Below, in pieces: positions 28,773-36,912 of a stretch of 46,359 nucleotides of DNA. The position numbers were made by a program, and so were the translations under genes. Where the stretch lies: positions 1 to 46,359 of the forward strand of contig CACALX010000009.1 in the NCBI GenBank assembly GCA_902533445.1, given 5' to 3'. This stretch comes from an uncultured Pelagibacteraceae bacterium. GTDB lineage: Bacteria; Pseudomonadota; Alphaproteobacteria; Pelagibacterales; Pelagibacteraceae. The notes beneath the pieces are model-generated. The model was given only the letters and a program-made list of their open reading frames with translations. It was not told the origin of the DNA and did no database searches. Position 1 is the stretch's first letter. Every line of letters begins with the position of its first letter.

Positions 28773-29219
28773 TTATTGAGATAAATTTCCTTGTTTTGCT
28801 TTTTCGACAAAACTTGAAATTTTCTCTGCAGCAGTATCAATTAAATCTTCATATTTTTTTTGATTAGTTTCAATTTCAATCTTTAATTTTTCATGATTTA
28901 AATTTAGCTCTTTTATTTCCTCCTCTTTTTTATCTTTATATTCATAAATTAGAGTTTTTAATTCTTTAAATTTATTTGATAAATCTTTAAATTCTTGTCT
29001 CTTTTCTTCAACTTTCTTTTTTGTTTCGTAGTATTCATCCATTATTTTAACTGCTGTAATTAATAAGAGTTTATTCTCTCCTAAATTGCCAAGATCGTTT
29101 TTTAAATGATTAAATTTCTGGTTTATTTGAATTAACAATTCCTCTAGATGTTCCTCTTGCCCGTCATCACAAGATAGTAAAAAATCTTTATTATTGAATT
29201 TGATACTTACATTTGCCAT
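28773..29219 (-). CDS. zapA: Cell division protein ZapA
   Basis: FtsZ-ring stabilising protein. The N-terminal ZapA domain is recognisable (ANVSIKFNNKDFLLSCDDGQEEHL and LITAVKIMDEYYETKKK), followed by a long coiled coil. At 148 residues it is longer than E. coli ZapA (109) because the coiled coil is extended with Lys/Glu-rich heptads (about residues 65-140). It overlaps the end of the upstream coiled-coil gene by 13 bases and is followed closely by fthC, so the three are probably co-expressed. Confidence 0.88.
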   Translation of the reverse strand: MANVSIKFNNKDFLLSCDDGQEEHLEELLIQINQKFNHLKNDLGNLGENKLLLITAVKIMDEYYETKKKVEEKRQEFKDLSNKFKELKTLIYEYKDKKEEEIKELNLNHEKLKIEIETNQKKYEDLIDTAAEKISSFVEKAKQGNLSQ

Positions 29220-29530
29220 TTATCAATCTCTTCCAATAAAATATCTGTTTCTTGATTTAATTCATCAATTTTCTCAGAAAACTCTATTTGTTTTCTTTCT
29301 GCTGCCTTTTCTTTACTTCTAAACTCATCTAATCTTTTTGATAAAATTTCGTTCTGATCTGATAATTCTTTATATTTTTTTTCTAGCTCATTTTTTTCAA
29401 TCTCTAATTGATTTTTTTGCAAGTTAAGATTTTGAATATTATTTTTCAAATCTGGATTAGTTAGATCTAAATTTTTTAATTCTTCCAAAGCTAGATTAAG
29501 TTTTTTTTCTTTTTCGTTTATAGAATTCAT
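29207..29530 (-). CDS. Small coiled-coil protein upstream of zapA (DUF4164-like)
   Basis: A 107-residue protein that is almost entirely coiled coil, with Leu/Ile heptads and Glu/Lys/Asn between (residues about 3-100), no membrane segment and no cysteine. I do not recognise a catalytic domain. In other alphaproteobacteria a short coiled-coil protein (DUF4164) precedes zapA, and I infer that this is its counterpart from position and shape rather than sequence. A role with ZapA at the division ring is plausible because of the 13-base overlap, but unproven. It is divergent from tkt. Confidence 0.65.
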   Translation of the reverse strand: MNSINEKEKKLNLALEELKNLDLTNPDLKNNIQNLNLQKNQLEIEKNELEKKYKELSDQNEILSKRLDEFRSKEKAAERKQIEFSEKIDELNQETDILLEEIDKWQM

Positions 29531-29541
29531 ATATATATACT

Positions 29542-29547
29542 TATAAT
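29542..29547 (+). promoter_or_regulatory. Candidate -10 element of tkt
   Basis: A TATAAT on the plus strand lies in the 53-base divergent spacer between the coiled-coil gene and tkt. It would give a leader of about 30 bases ending in an AGGA ribosome binding site (29575-29578) five bases before the TTG start. No clear -35 is seen. Confidence 0.42.
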
Positions 29548-29583
29548 ATTAAATAGAATCTTCTTAGTCTAGTCAGGATAATT

Positions 29584-31542
29584 TTGAGCAAAATACATAA
29601 CGATTTAGCAAATTGTATCAGATTTTTATCTATTGATGCAGTTCAAAAGGCTAATTCAGGCCACCCTGGAATGCCAATGGGTATGGCGGATGTCGCAACA
29701 GTACTTTTTAGGTATTTTTTAAAATTTAATCCGCAAAATCCAAATTGGTTAAATAGAGATAGATTTGTTTTATCAGCTGGGCATGGTTCAATGCTTCTTT
29801 ATTCTTTGTTGTACTTAACTGGTTATAAAAGTATTTCATTAAGTTCGATTAAAAAGTTTAGACAACTAAACTCTATTTGTGCAGGTCATCCGGAGTATCA
29901 TCCAAAAACTGGAATTGAAACAACCACTGGGCCACTTGGACAAGGAATAGCTAATGCGGTCGGATTTGCAATAGCAGAGGAAGTGCTCAAAAAAAAATTA
30001 AGTAAAAATCTAATTAATCACAAAACTTATGTTCTAGCTGGCGATGGTTGCTTAATGGAAGGTATTAGTCACGAAGCAATGAGTTTAGCTGGTCACTTAA
30101 AATTAAAAAATTTGGTGATGCTATTCGATAATAATAATATTTCAATTGATGGTCCAACAAGCCTCGCTGTATCGGACAATTTTAAAAAAAGATTTGAAAG
30201 TTATGGATGGGATTACGTATTAATTGACGGTCATAATGAAAATCAAATTTACAGAGCTTTAAAAAGAGTTCAAAATGCAAAAAAACCAACAGTAATTTCT
30301 TGTAAAACAAAAATTGGATTTGGTTCTCCAAATAAGTCTGGCAAATCCTCTTCACATGGTAGTCCTTTAGGGCTAGAAGAAATTAAATTAGTTAGAAAAG
30401 TTCTTAAATGGAAATATAAACCCTTTGAAATTCCAAATAAATTATTGAGAGAATGGAGAGCTATAGGACGCAAGGGTCAATTAGGTGAAAAAAAATGGAA
30501 TAAATTTATTAAAAAACAAACTAAAAAATTAAATCTAATCAAAAAAAATAATTTTAAAAATGTTTTAAATTCAGAAAAGAAACTTGCAATCAAAGAGCCT
30601 AAAAGCTTGGCAACAAGAAAGTGTTCTGAGTTGACTTTAAATGCATTAACTAATTCAAATAATAATCTCATTGGTGGTTCTGCAGATTTAGCTGGATCCA
30701 ACAACACCAAAACAAAAAAACATAAAATTATTACACCGGGAAATTTTGATGGAAATTATATTCATTATGGTGTTAGAGAACACGCGATGAGTGGGGTTAT
30801 GAATGGAATCGCACTCCATAGTAACTTTATTCCTTATGGTGGAACTTTTTTAATATTTTCTGATTATTGCAAACCTTCAATAAGATTGTCAGCTCTAATG
30901 CAACAAAGAGTTATTTATGTAATGACACATGATTCAATTGGCTTAGGTGAAGATGGCCCAACACATCAACCAATTGAGCAATTATCTGGATTAAGATCAA
31001 TTCCAAACCTACATGTCTTTAGACCTGCAGACAGAATTGAAACAATTGAATGCTGGGAGCATGCACTAAAAACTGTAAAAACTCCAAGTGTTTTGTCACT
31101 AACAAGACAAAATTTAGATTCGATTAGAAAAAAATATTCCTCTAATAATAAATGCTCACTTGGTGCCTATGAAGTTTTTAGAACAAAGAAGAAAATTAAA
31201 TTAACAATTTTAGCAAGTGGTTCAGAGGTAAATCTTGCAATCGAAGCGAGTCATAAACTTGCCAAGAATAAAATTTATTCTAAAGTTATTTCAGTACCTT
31301 GCATGGAGCTTTTTGATAAACAAAGTAAATCTTATAAAAATAAAATACTAAATGAAACTAAATACAAAATTTCCCTAGAAGCTGGTTCAAGTGATTGTTG
31401 GAAAAAGTATGTTGGAGAAAATGGAAAAAATTTTGGAATTAATGAATTTGGTAAAAGTGCGCCATTTAAAGAAATATATAAATTTTTTGGGCTCACAAAA
31501 GAAAATATAACTAGCAAATCAAAAAATTTAATTAATAATTAA
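29584..31542 (+). CDS. tkt: Transketolase (TTG start)
   Basis: Thiamine-diphosphate enzyme that moves two-carbon units in the non-oxidative pentose phosphate pathway. The 652-residue protein has NSGHPGMPMGMADVATVLF, GPLGQGIANAVGFA, the cofactor motif GDGCLMEGISHEAMSLAGH...NNNIS, and GVREHAMSGVMNGIALH with THDSIGLGEDGPTHQP in the second half. Translation starts at TTG, supported by AGGA five bases upstream and by the conserved N-terminus. It heads a cluster of carbon-metabolism genes (tkt-gap-pgk-fba) with spacings of 2, -1 and 1 bases. Confidence 0.97.
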   Translation: MSKIHNDLANCIRFLSIDAVQKANSGHPGMPMGMADVATVLFRYFLKFNPQNPNWLNRDRFVLSAGHGSMLLYSLLYLTGYKSISLSSIKKFRQLNSICAGHPEYHPKTGIETTTGPLGQGIANAVGFAIAEEVLKKKLSKNLINHKTYVLAGDGCLMEGISHEAMSLAGHLKLKNLVMLFDNNNISIDGPTSLAVSDNFKKRFESYGWDYVLIDGHNENQIYRALKRVQNAKKPTVISCKTKIGFGSPNKSGKSSSHGSPLGLEEIKLVRKVLKWKYKPFEIPNKLLREWRAIGRKGQLGEKKWNKFIKKQTKKLNLIKKNNFKNVLNSEKKLAIKEPKSLATRKCSELTLNALTNSNNNLIGGSADLAGSNNTKTKKHKIITPGNFDGNYIHYGVREHAMSGVMNGIALHSNFIPYGGTFLIFSDYCKPSIRLSALMQQRVIYVMTHDSIGLGEDGPTHQPIEQLSGLRSIPNLHVFRPADRIETIECWEHALKTVKTPSVLSLTRQNLDSIRKKYSSNNKCSLGAYEVFRTKKKIKLTILASGSEVNLAIEASHKLAKNKIYSKVISVPCMELFDKQSKSYKNKILNETKYKISLEAGSSDCWKKYVGENGKNFGINEFGKSAPFKEIYKFFGLTKENITSKSKNLINN

Positions 31543-31544
31543 TT

Positions 31545-32552
31545 ATGACAATTAAAGTTGGAATTAATGGAATGGGTAGAATTGGACGAATGGTAGTTCG
31601 ATCAATTATAGAAAGCCAAAATAAAAAAATAAAAATACAACACATAAACAATAGGTCAAATTCTGAGACTACTTGTGCACTGATAAAACATGATTCAATA
31701 CATGGTAAATTTAATGCTGATTTAGATTTTGATGAAAATCACTTAATAATAAATAATGAAAAAATTACATTTTCACAGGAAACTAATATTGAAAATATAG
31801 ACTGGAAAAAATTTGATGTTGATTATGTTTTTGAATGTACAGGAAAATTTAATTCTAAAGAAAAACTTTTAGTTCATATTAAAAATGGAGCAAAAAAAGT
31901 AATAGTATCTGCTCCATGCAAAAATGCAGATAAAACGATTGTATTTGGTGTAAATGAAAAAGATATAACCAGTAAAGACCAAATAATCTCAGCCGCATCA
32001 TGCACTACAAACTGTTTGGCTCCAGTTGTACATACACTAAATGAAAATTTCGAAATTGAAAAAGGGTTTATGACCACTATTCATGCATTTACAAGTGATC
32101 AAAGAATTCTAGATAATTCTCATAAAGACCTAAGAAGAGCGAGAGCAGCGAGTCAATCAATTGTTCCAACATCTACTGGCGCTTCAAAAGCAATTGGTGA
32201 AATAATTCCTAACTTGAAAGGAAAGTTAGAAGGAGTTGCAATGAGAGTACCTACACCAAATGTCTCACTTGTAGAATTAGTTTTCTGTACAAAAAAAAAT
32301 ATTAATAAAGAAAATATAAATAAATCCTTTGAATTAGCATCTAAAAATAATCTAAAAAATGTATTAGAAATTACTCATGAAAAATTAGTATCAATTGATT
32401 TTAATCATAACCCTGCATCTGCCATTATTGATGGATCACTTACAAGTGTTGTCGGAGACAATATGGGTAAAATTTCAGCCTGGTATGATAACGAATGGGG
32501 TTTTTCGAATCGTATGTGTGATATTGCAGAATTTATTCATCAAAATTCTTAA
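31545..32552 (+). CDS. gap: Glyceraldehyde-3-phosphate dehydrogenase, predicted NADP-type
   Basis: Phosphorylating GAPDH interconverting glyceraldehyde 3-phosphate and 1,3-bisphosphoglycerate. The 335-residue protein has the Rossmann start VGINGMGRIGR, the catalytic SAASCTTNC (Cys at about 153) and TSTGASKAIG. Two cofactor-determining sites are unusual. The acidic residue that binds the adenosine ribose of NAD (IND in E. coli) is replaced by Asn36 followed by Arg37, and the Leu-Pro pair found in NAD-specific enzymes (...DLPHKDLRRARAA) is Asn-Ser at 191-192. Changes at the same places occur in NADP-using chloroplast enzymes. I therefore infer NADP(H) preference, possibly a gluconeogenic role. 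Confidence 0.95.
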   Translation: MTIKVGINGMGRIGRMVVRSIIESQNKKIKIQHINNRSNSETTCALIKHDSIHGKFNADLDFDENHLIINNEKITFSQETNIENIDWKKFDVDYVFECTGKFNSKEKLLVHIKNGAKKVIVSAPCKNADKTIVFGVNEKDITSKDQIISAASCTTNCLAPVVHTLNENFEIEKGFMTTIHAFTSDQRILDNSHKDLRRARAASQSIVPTSTGASKAIGEIIPNLKGKLEGVAMRVPTPNVSLVELVFCTKKNINKENINKSFELASKNNLKNVLEITHEKLVSIDFNHNPASAIIDGSLTSVVGDNMGKISAWYDNEWGFSNRMCDIAEFIHQNS

Positions 32553-33727
32553 TGCAAAGTGTTTCCAAACTAACCAACTTACAAGGCAAAAAAGTTATTT
32601 TAAGATTGGATTTGAATGTCCCTCTTAATAATGGTGAGATAATTGATGCAACGAGAATTGACAAAGTTCTACCTACAATCGAATTTTTATTAAAGCAAAA
32701 TACAAAAATAGTTATCTTATCTCACATTGGTCGACCTAAAGGAAAAGTGATAAAAGATCTTTCGTTAAAACCAATTCAAGAAGATATAGAAAAAAAATTA
32801 AATGAAAAAATAAAACTTATTGAAAAAAATATTTATGAGATAAAAAAAGAAATGCTTGATAATTTTAATGAAAAAATTTTATTAATTGAAAATATTAGAT
32901 TTTATCCAGATGAGGAAAAAAATGATATTAATTTTGCAAAACATTTAGCAAGTTTAGGTAATATTTATGTAAATGATGCTTTTTCATGTTCACATAGAGC
33001 TCACGCATCTGTTTCTGAAATTCCAAAATTTTTACCATCTTTTTCAGGATTACAATTAGATTTAGAGATAAGTGCACTAAAAAAAATTACATCTAACATA
33101 ACTAAACCTGTTAGTTGCATAATAGGAGGATCTAAAATTTCCACTAAAATTAATATAATTAAAAACTTAATTTCAAAATTTGATAACATAGTAATTGTGG
33201 GTGCAATGGCTAATAATTTAATTGAACATAATGGATATAATATTGGAAAATCTCTTAAGGAAGAAAATGTTAATTCAATAGTTAATGAAATACTCTCATT
33301 ATCAAAAGAAAAAAATTGTAATATAATTTTCCCAGAAGATGTAATGGTGGCAAATGATTTAAATGGTCAGCCTAAAATTAAAGAATTGAATCATATCAAA
33401 ATAGATGAAATGATTTTGGATATAGGTCCAAAAACTGTTGAAAGTATATGTAATATTATTGATAATTCAAATACCATATTATGGAATGGTCCAGCTGGAT
33501 ATTTTGAAAATCCTAATTTTGCTTATGGAAGTACTGCGATTGCAAAAAAAATAGTTGAAAAAAATAAAGAAAATAAAATTTACTCTGTTGTAGGTGGTGG
33601 CGATACTGTTTCATTAATTAATTCTTTAAATGCTCTTAAGGAGTTTAATTTTGTTTCAACTGCAGGTGGAGCATTTTTGGAATATCTTGAAGGAAAAGAA
33701 CTTCCTGGTATAAGCGCTTTAAATTGA
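32552..33727 (+). CDS. pgk: Phosphoglycerate kinase
   Basis: Transfers phosphate between 1,3-bisphosphoglycerate and ADP. The 391-residue protein has KKVILRLDLNVPLNNGEI, LSHIGRPKG, LIENIRFYPDEEKND, VNDAFSCSHRAHAS, GSKISTKINIIKNL, and the nucleotide-binding end WNGPAGYFE with VVGGGDTVSLI and STAGGAFLEYLEGKELPGI. All conserved elements are present and length is normal. Its start codon shares a base with the gap stop, and fba follows after one base, so gap, pgk and fba are tightly coupled. Confidence 0.97.
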   Translation: MQSVSKLTNLQGKKVILRLDLNVPLNNGEIIDATRIDKVLPTIEFLLKQNTKIVILSHIGRPKGKVIKDLSLKPIQEDIEKKLNEKIKLIEKNIYEIKKEMLDNFNEKILLIENIRFYPDEEKNDINFAKHLASLGNIYVNDAFSCSHRAHASVSEIPKFLPSFSGLQLDLEISALKKITSNITKPVSCIIGGSKISTKINIIKNLISKFDNIVIVGAMANNLIEHNGYNIGKSLKEENVNSIVNEILSLSKEKNCNIIFPEDVMVANDLNGQPKIKELNHIKIDEMILDIGPKTVESICNIIDNSNTILWNGPAGYFENPNFAYGSTAIAKKIVEKNKENKIYSVVGGGDTVSLINSLNALKEFNFVSTAGGAFLEYLEGKELPGISALN

Positions 33728-33728
33728 T

Positions 33729-34739
33729 ATGTCAGAACTAAATAAAATAGCTCTTAAAATACTTTCAAATGGTAAAGGAATACTTGCTGCAGATGAAAGT
33801 AACGGAACTATGACAAAAAGACTTGAAGCTGTTAACGTTGAGTCTACACCAAAAAACAGACTCGCTTTTAGAGAAACGCTGTTTAATTCAGAATGTATGA
33901 AAGATTGTATCGGTGGTGTAATTTTATACGATGAGACGATAAACCAAGTTTCAAATTCAGGTAAATTAATTCCTCAATTAATTTCTGCTAGTGGAGCAGT
34001 CCCAGGAATTAAAGTGGATACTGGAGCAAAGAACTTGGCAAACTCTCCAGAAGAAAAAATTACTGAGGGACTAGATGGGCTTCGAGAAAGATTAAAAAAA
34101 TACTATGAGCTTGGTGCAAGATTTACCAAATGGAGAGGTGTTTACTCAATAAGCAATAACTATCCTAGCAAGCTTGCAATTCATTCTAATGCTCATGCAC
34201 TTGCAAGATATGCTGCATTAGTTCAAGAATGTGAAATGGTTCCTATAATAGAGCCAGAAGTTTTAATGGATGGTGATCATAAGGCAGACGAATGTTTAAA
34301 AAAGACAACAGAAGTTATAAAAAAGTGTTTTGAAGAATTAATATTACATAAAATTGATTTGTCAGGTATGATCTTAAAACCAAATATGATTTTAGCTGGA
34401 AGTAATTCAAAAAACAAAATCTCTAATGAAGAAGTTTCAGACAAAACACTTGAATGTCTTAAAAATTCAGTACCTACAGAAGTACCAGGAATTGCTTTCT
34501 TGTCTGGAGGTCAATCCGAAGTAGAAGCAACAGAAAATCTAAATTTGATTAGCAAAAACAATAGTACAAATTTTATAATGACCTATTCATATGGTAGAGC
34601 GTTACAACAAAGTGCTCTTAAATTTTGGTCCAAAGATATCAGTAAAATTACAGAAACACAGGATGTGTTTAACCATAGAGCAAGAATGTGTACTTTGGCT
34701 GCTAAAGGAAAATGGACAAGCGATCTTGAGAATAAATAA
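33729..34739 (+). CDS. Fructose-bisphosphate aldolase, class I
   Basis: Schiff-base aldolase that splits or forms fructose 1,6-bisphosphate. The 336-residue protein matches the animal/plant-type class I family: GKGILAADESNGTMTKRL at the start, ARFTKWRGVYSI (substrate lysine), EPEVLMDGDH and MILKPNM with the Schiff-base Lys at about residue 217, then FLSGGQSEVEAT. No class II zinc motif is present, so the enzyme is metal-independent. It completes the tkt-gap-pgk-fba block. The thiE start lies inside its 3' end. Confidence 0.95.
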   Translation: MSELNKIALKILSNGKGILAADESNGTMTKRLEAVNVESTPKNRLAFRETLFNSECMKDCIGGVILYDETINQVSNSGKLIPQLISASGAVPGIKVDTGAKNLANSPEEKITEGLDGLRERLKKYYELGARFTKWRGVYSISNNYPSKLAIHSNAHALARYAALVQECEMVPIIEPEVLMDGDHKADECLKKTTEVIKKCFEELILHKIDLSGMILKPNMILAGSNSKNKISNEEVSDKTLECLKNSVPTEVPGIAFLSGGQSEVEATENLNLISKNNSTNFIMTYSYGRALQQSALKFWSKDISKITETQDVFNHRARMCTLAAKGKWTSDLENK

Positions 34740-35340
34740 AAAAAAATTTATTTATCTTATCTCTCCAAATATAATAACAAAGAATTTTTACCAAATGCTA
34801 AAAGAAGTATTTAAATCAGGTAAAATAAGTTTTTTTCAAATGAGATTTAAAAAATACTCTTTTGAAAAAAAAATTTTGATAGGAAAAAAAATCAGAAATT
34901 TGTGTAAAAAAAATAATGTAAAATTTATTGTTAACGACGATCCAATTCTTGCAAAAAAATTAAACGCTGATGGGTGTCATTTGGGACAAAAAGATATGAA
35001 CATTAGAGAAGCCAAAAAAATTATTGGAGATAAAATTGTTGGAATAACATGTCATAACTCAATTAAATTAGCAAAGGAAGCAATTAAAAATAATGCTAAT
35101 TACATCGCATTTGGTACTTTTTTTTCAACAAAAACAAAAAAAACTAAATATAAATCCAATATAAAAACTTTAAATAAAGCAAAAAAATTAACAAATATCC
35201 CTATCGTGGCTATTGGTGGTATAACAAACAAAAACTATAAAAAACTTTTATTGAACAATGCAAATTTATTAGCTATCTCAGGCTACATTTGGAATAATAA
35301 AAAATACAAACCTACAGAAGCTATAGAAAGTTTAATATGA
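34726..35340 (+). CDS. thiE: Thiamine-phosphate synthase ThiE (probable TTG start)
   Basis: Joins HMP diphosphate and thiazole phosphate to thiamine phosphate. The TIM-barrel features are visible: FIYLISP, then FFQMRFK, FIVNDDPILAKKLNADGCHLGQKDM (pyrophosphate and Mg site), IVGITCHNSIKLAKEA, YIAFGTFFSTKTKK and IPIVAIGGIT. The ordinary ATG-initiated frame would begin deep within fba; the barrel begins at about 34745, and a TTG at 34726 overlapping the fba end fits best, though no good ribosome binding site is seen. The closely related TenI is the alternative. The gene ends with a 4-base overlap into efp. The predicted protein is 204 residues. Confidence 0.78.
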   Translation: MRINKKKFIYLISPNIITKNFYQMLKEVFKSGKISFFQMRFKKYSFEKKILIGKKIRNLCKKNNVKFIVNDDPILAKKLNADGCHLGQKDMNIREAKKIIGDKIVGITCHNSIKLAKEAIKNNANYIAFGTFFSTKTKKTKYKSNIKTLNKAKKLTNIPIVAIGGITNKNYKKLLLNNANLLAISGYIWNNKKYKPTEAIESLI

Positions 35341-35897
35341 AAATAAATGCAAGTGAAATAAGAGTAGGGATGCTCTTAGAATATAAAAATGATCTTTGGC
35401 AAGTTCTAAAAACACAACATGTAAAACCTGGAAAAGGTGGTGCATTTGCGCAAGTAGAAATGAAAAGTGTTGGCAAGAATACTAAACTAAATGAAAGATT
35501 TAGATCTAGTGAAACTGTAGAAAAAGCGTCATTGGATGAAAATATATACAATTATATGTATGAAGATGATGCTAATTATTTTTTTATGGAACCTAAAACT
35601 TTTGAACAAATTGAAATTAAAAAAGAAATTATTGGAGAACAAGGAAAACTATTAATTGAAAATCTTGAAGTATCTGTAAGTTTTTATAACGAAAATCCAA
35701 TTTCAGTTGAATTACCAAATCAGGTACAGTGTAAAATAGAAACCACTGATGCAGCATTAAAGGGACAAACCGTATCTTCCTCTTACAAACCAGCAACTTT
35801 AGATAATGGTTTAAATATTCAAGTACCACCATTTATAGAAGCGGGTGATCAAGTAATTATTGATACAAGAAATCTAGATTACATTAAAAAAGTTTAA
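35337..35897 (+). CDS. efp: Translation elongation factor P
   Basis: Relieves ribosome stalling at consecutive prolines. The 186-residue protein starts MKINASEIRVGMLLEYKNDLWQVLKTQHVKPGKGGAF; the loop lysine in KPGKGG, at about residue 33, is the position modified by beta-lysylation in E. coli. The three OB-like domains are full length and the C-terminal GDQVIIDTRNLDYIKKV is normal. Whether the modification enzymes exist in this genome cannot be seen here. It starts in a 4-base overlap with thiE and is followed by suhB after 7 bases. Confidence 0.97.
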   Translation: MKINASEIRVGMLLEYKNDLWQVLKTQHVKPGKGGAFAQVEMKSVGKNTKLNERFRSSETVEKASLDENIYNYMYEDDANYFFMEPKTFEQIEIKKEIIGEQGKLLIENLEVSVSFYNENPISVELPNQVQCKIETTDAALKGQTVSSSYKPATLDNGLNIQVPPFIEAGDQVIIDTRNLDYIKKV

Positions 35898-35904
35898 ATT
35901 AATA

Positions 35905-36639
35905 ATGAAAATAATTTCAGCGAATCTTAATCTAATGATCAAAGCTTGTGAAAAAGTATCAAAAATAATAATAAGAGATTTTAATGAAGTAGAAAACTTA
36001 CAAGTTTCGAAAAAAGGACCCAGAGATTTTGTAACTAAGACTGATAAAAATGTTGAAAATTTTCTAATAGAAGAATTAAGTAAAAATAAGAAAAATTACT
36101 CATTTATCACAGAAGAGAACGGAACAATAAATAATTCTAACAAAGATATTTTTTGGGTAATTGATCCTATTGATGGAACAAATAATTTTATTCATGGCAT
36201 TCCACACTTTGCAATATCAATTGCTTTAAAAATAAAAGAGGAAATTGTGATAGCTCTTGTGTTTGATCCTATTAAAGATGATATATTTTATGCAGAAAAA
36301 AATAATGGATCTTTTTTTAATAATCACAGAATTAGAGTTTCAAAAAAAAATGATTTAGATGATTGTTTATTTGCAACAAACCACGACTTGGCAAGAAATA
36401 CTCATCTAAATATAAGACACACTGGTTGTGCAGCTTTAGATTTAGCTTATGTTGGGGCTGGTAAATTTGATGGATATTTTCATAATAAAATAAATTTGTG
36501 GGATATAGCTGCTGGCACATTAATTATTCAAGAGGCAGGTGGAATAGTTGATAAATTTGATTTAAGTGGAAAAACTAAATTAGATATAAGAGCATCTAAT
36601 GGTGTAATACATAATAAAATGTTGTTAAATATTGAATAA
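35905..36639 (+). CDS. suhB: Inositol monophosphatase family protein
   Basis: Mg-dependent phosphatase of the inositol monophosphatase/SuhB family, acting on inositol 1-phosphate or related sugar phosphates; in E. coli SuhB also binds the transcription machinery at rRNA operons. The 244-residue protein has FVTKTDKNVE, ITEENG (metal Glu), WVIDPIDGTNNFIHGIPHFAISIAL and late LWDIAAGTLIIQEAGGIV, all diagnostic. Placement directly after efp is reported in other alphaproteobacteria. The name suhB is by family; CysQ-type bisphosphatase activity cannot be excluded. Confidence 0.88.
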   Translation: MKIISANLNLMIKACEKVSKIIIRDFNEVENLQVSKKGPRDFVTKTDKNVENFLIEELSKNKKNYSFITEENGTINNSNKDIFWVIDPIDGTNNFIHGIPHFAISIALKIKEEIVIALVFDPIKDDIFYAEKNNGSFFNNHRIRVSKKNDLDDCLFATNHDLARNTHLNIRHTGCAALDLAYVGAGKFDGYFHNKINLWDIAAGTLIIQEAGGIVDKFDLSGKTKLDIRASNGVIHNKMLLNIE

Positions 36640-36646
36640 GTTTTAA

Positions 36647-36674
36647 TTGTTTTTAATAAAACTTTTGCTATAAA
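36647..36674 (+). promoter_or_regulatory. Promoter of rpmE (TTGTTT-16-TATAAA, extended -10)
   Basis: A -35-like TTGTTT at 36647-36652 is 16 bases from TATAAA at 36669-36674, preceded by TGC as an extended -10. Transcription would begin about 6-8 bases downstream, at the rpmE ATG (36682) or a base or two before it, so the mRNA may be leaderless. No ribosome binding site is visible. Confidence 0.5.
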
Positions 36675-36681
36675 ACCGCCT

Positions 36682-36912
36682 ATGAAAAAAAATATACATC
36701 CAAATTACCACTCAATTAAAGTTGAGATGACTGATGGAAGTCAATTTGAGACAAGATCAACTTGGGGCAACAAAGGCGATATTTTAAAATTAGAAATTGA
36801 CCCAAAGTCTCATTCGGCTTGGACAGGTGGAAAACAAAAACTAATGGATAAAGGAAGAATAAGTAAATTTAACAAAAAATTCCAAAATTTTAAATCAGAT
36901 AAGAAGAGCTAG
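36682..36912 (+). CDS. rpmE: 50S ribosomal protein L31
   Basis: Large-subunit ribosomal protein at the central protuberance bridge. The 76-residue protein [20 protein letters not shown]... continues with [29 protein letters not shown] and SKFNKKF, matching alphaproteobacterial L31. It has no cysteine, so it is the zinc-free (C-minus) type. The next gene (DUF1013) begins directly after its stop codon, so the two are co-transcribed. Confidence 0.95.
   Translation: MKKNIHPNYHSIKVEMTDGSQFETRSTWGNKGDILKLEIDPKSHSAWTGGKQKLMDKGRISKFNKKFQNFKSDKKS

Noticed and set aside
34591..34725. ATG at 34591 as the thiE start
   Set aside because: It would read 135 bases of fba in another frame and add 45 residues unlike ThiE. 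The barrel begins near 34745.
35341..35551. Open frame antisense to efp
   Set aside because: It lies opposite a fully conserved elongation factor and has no independent coding evidence.
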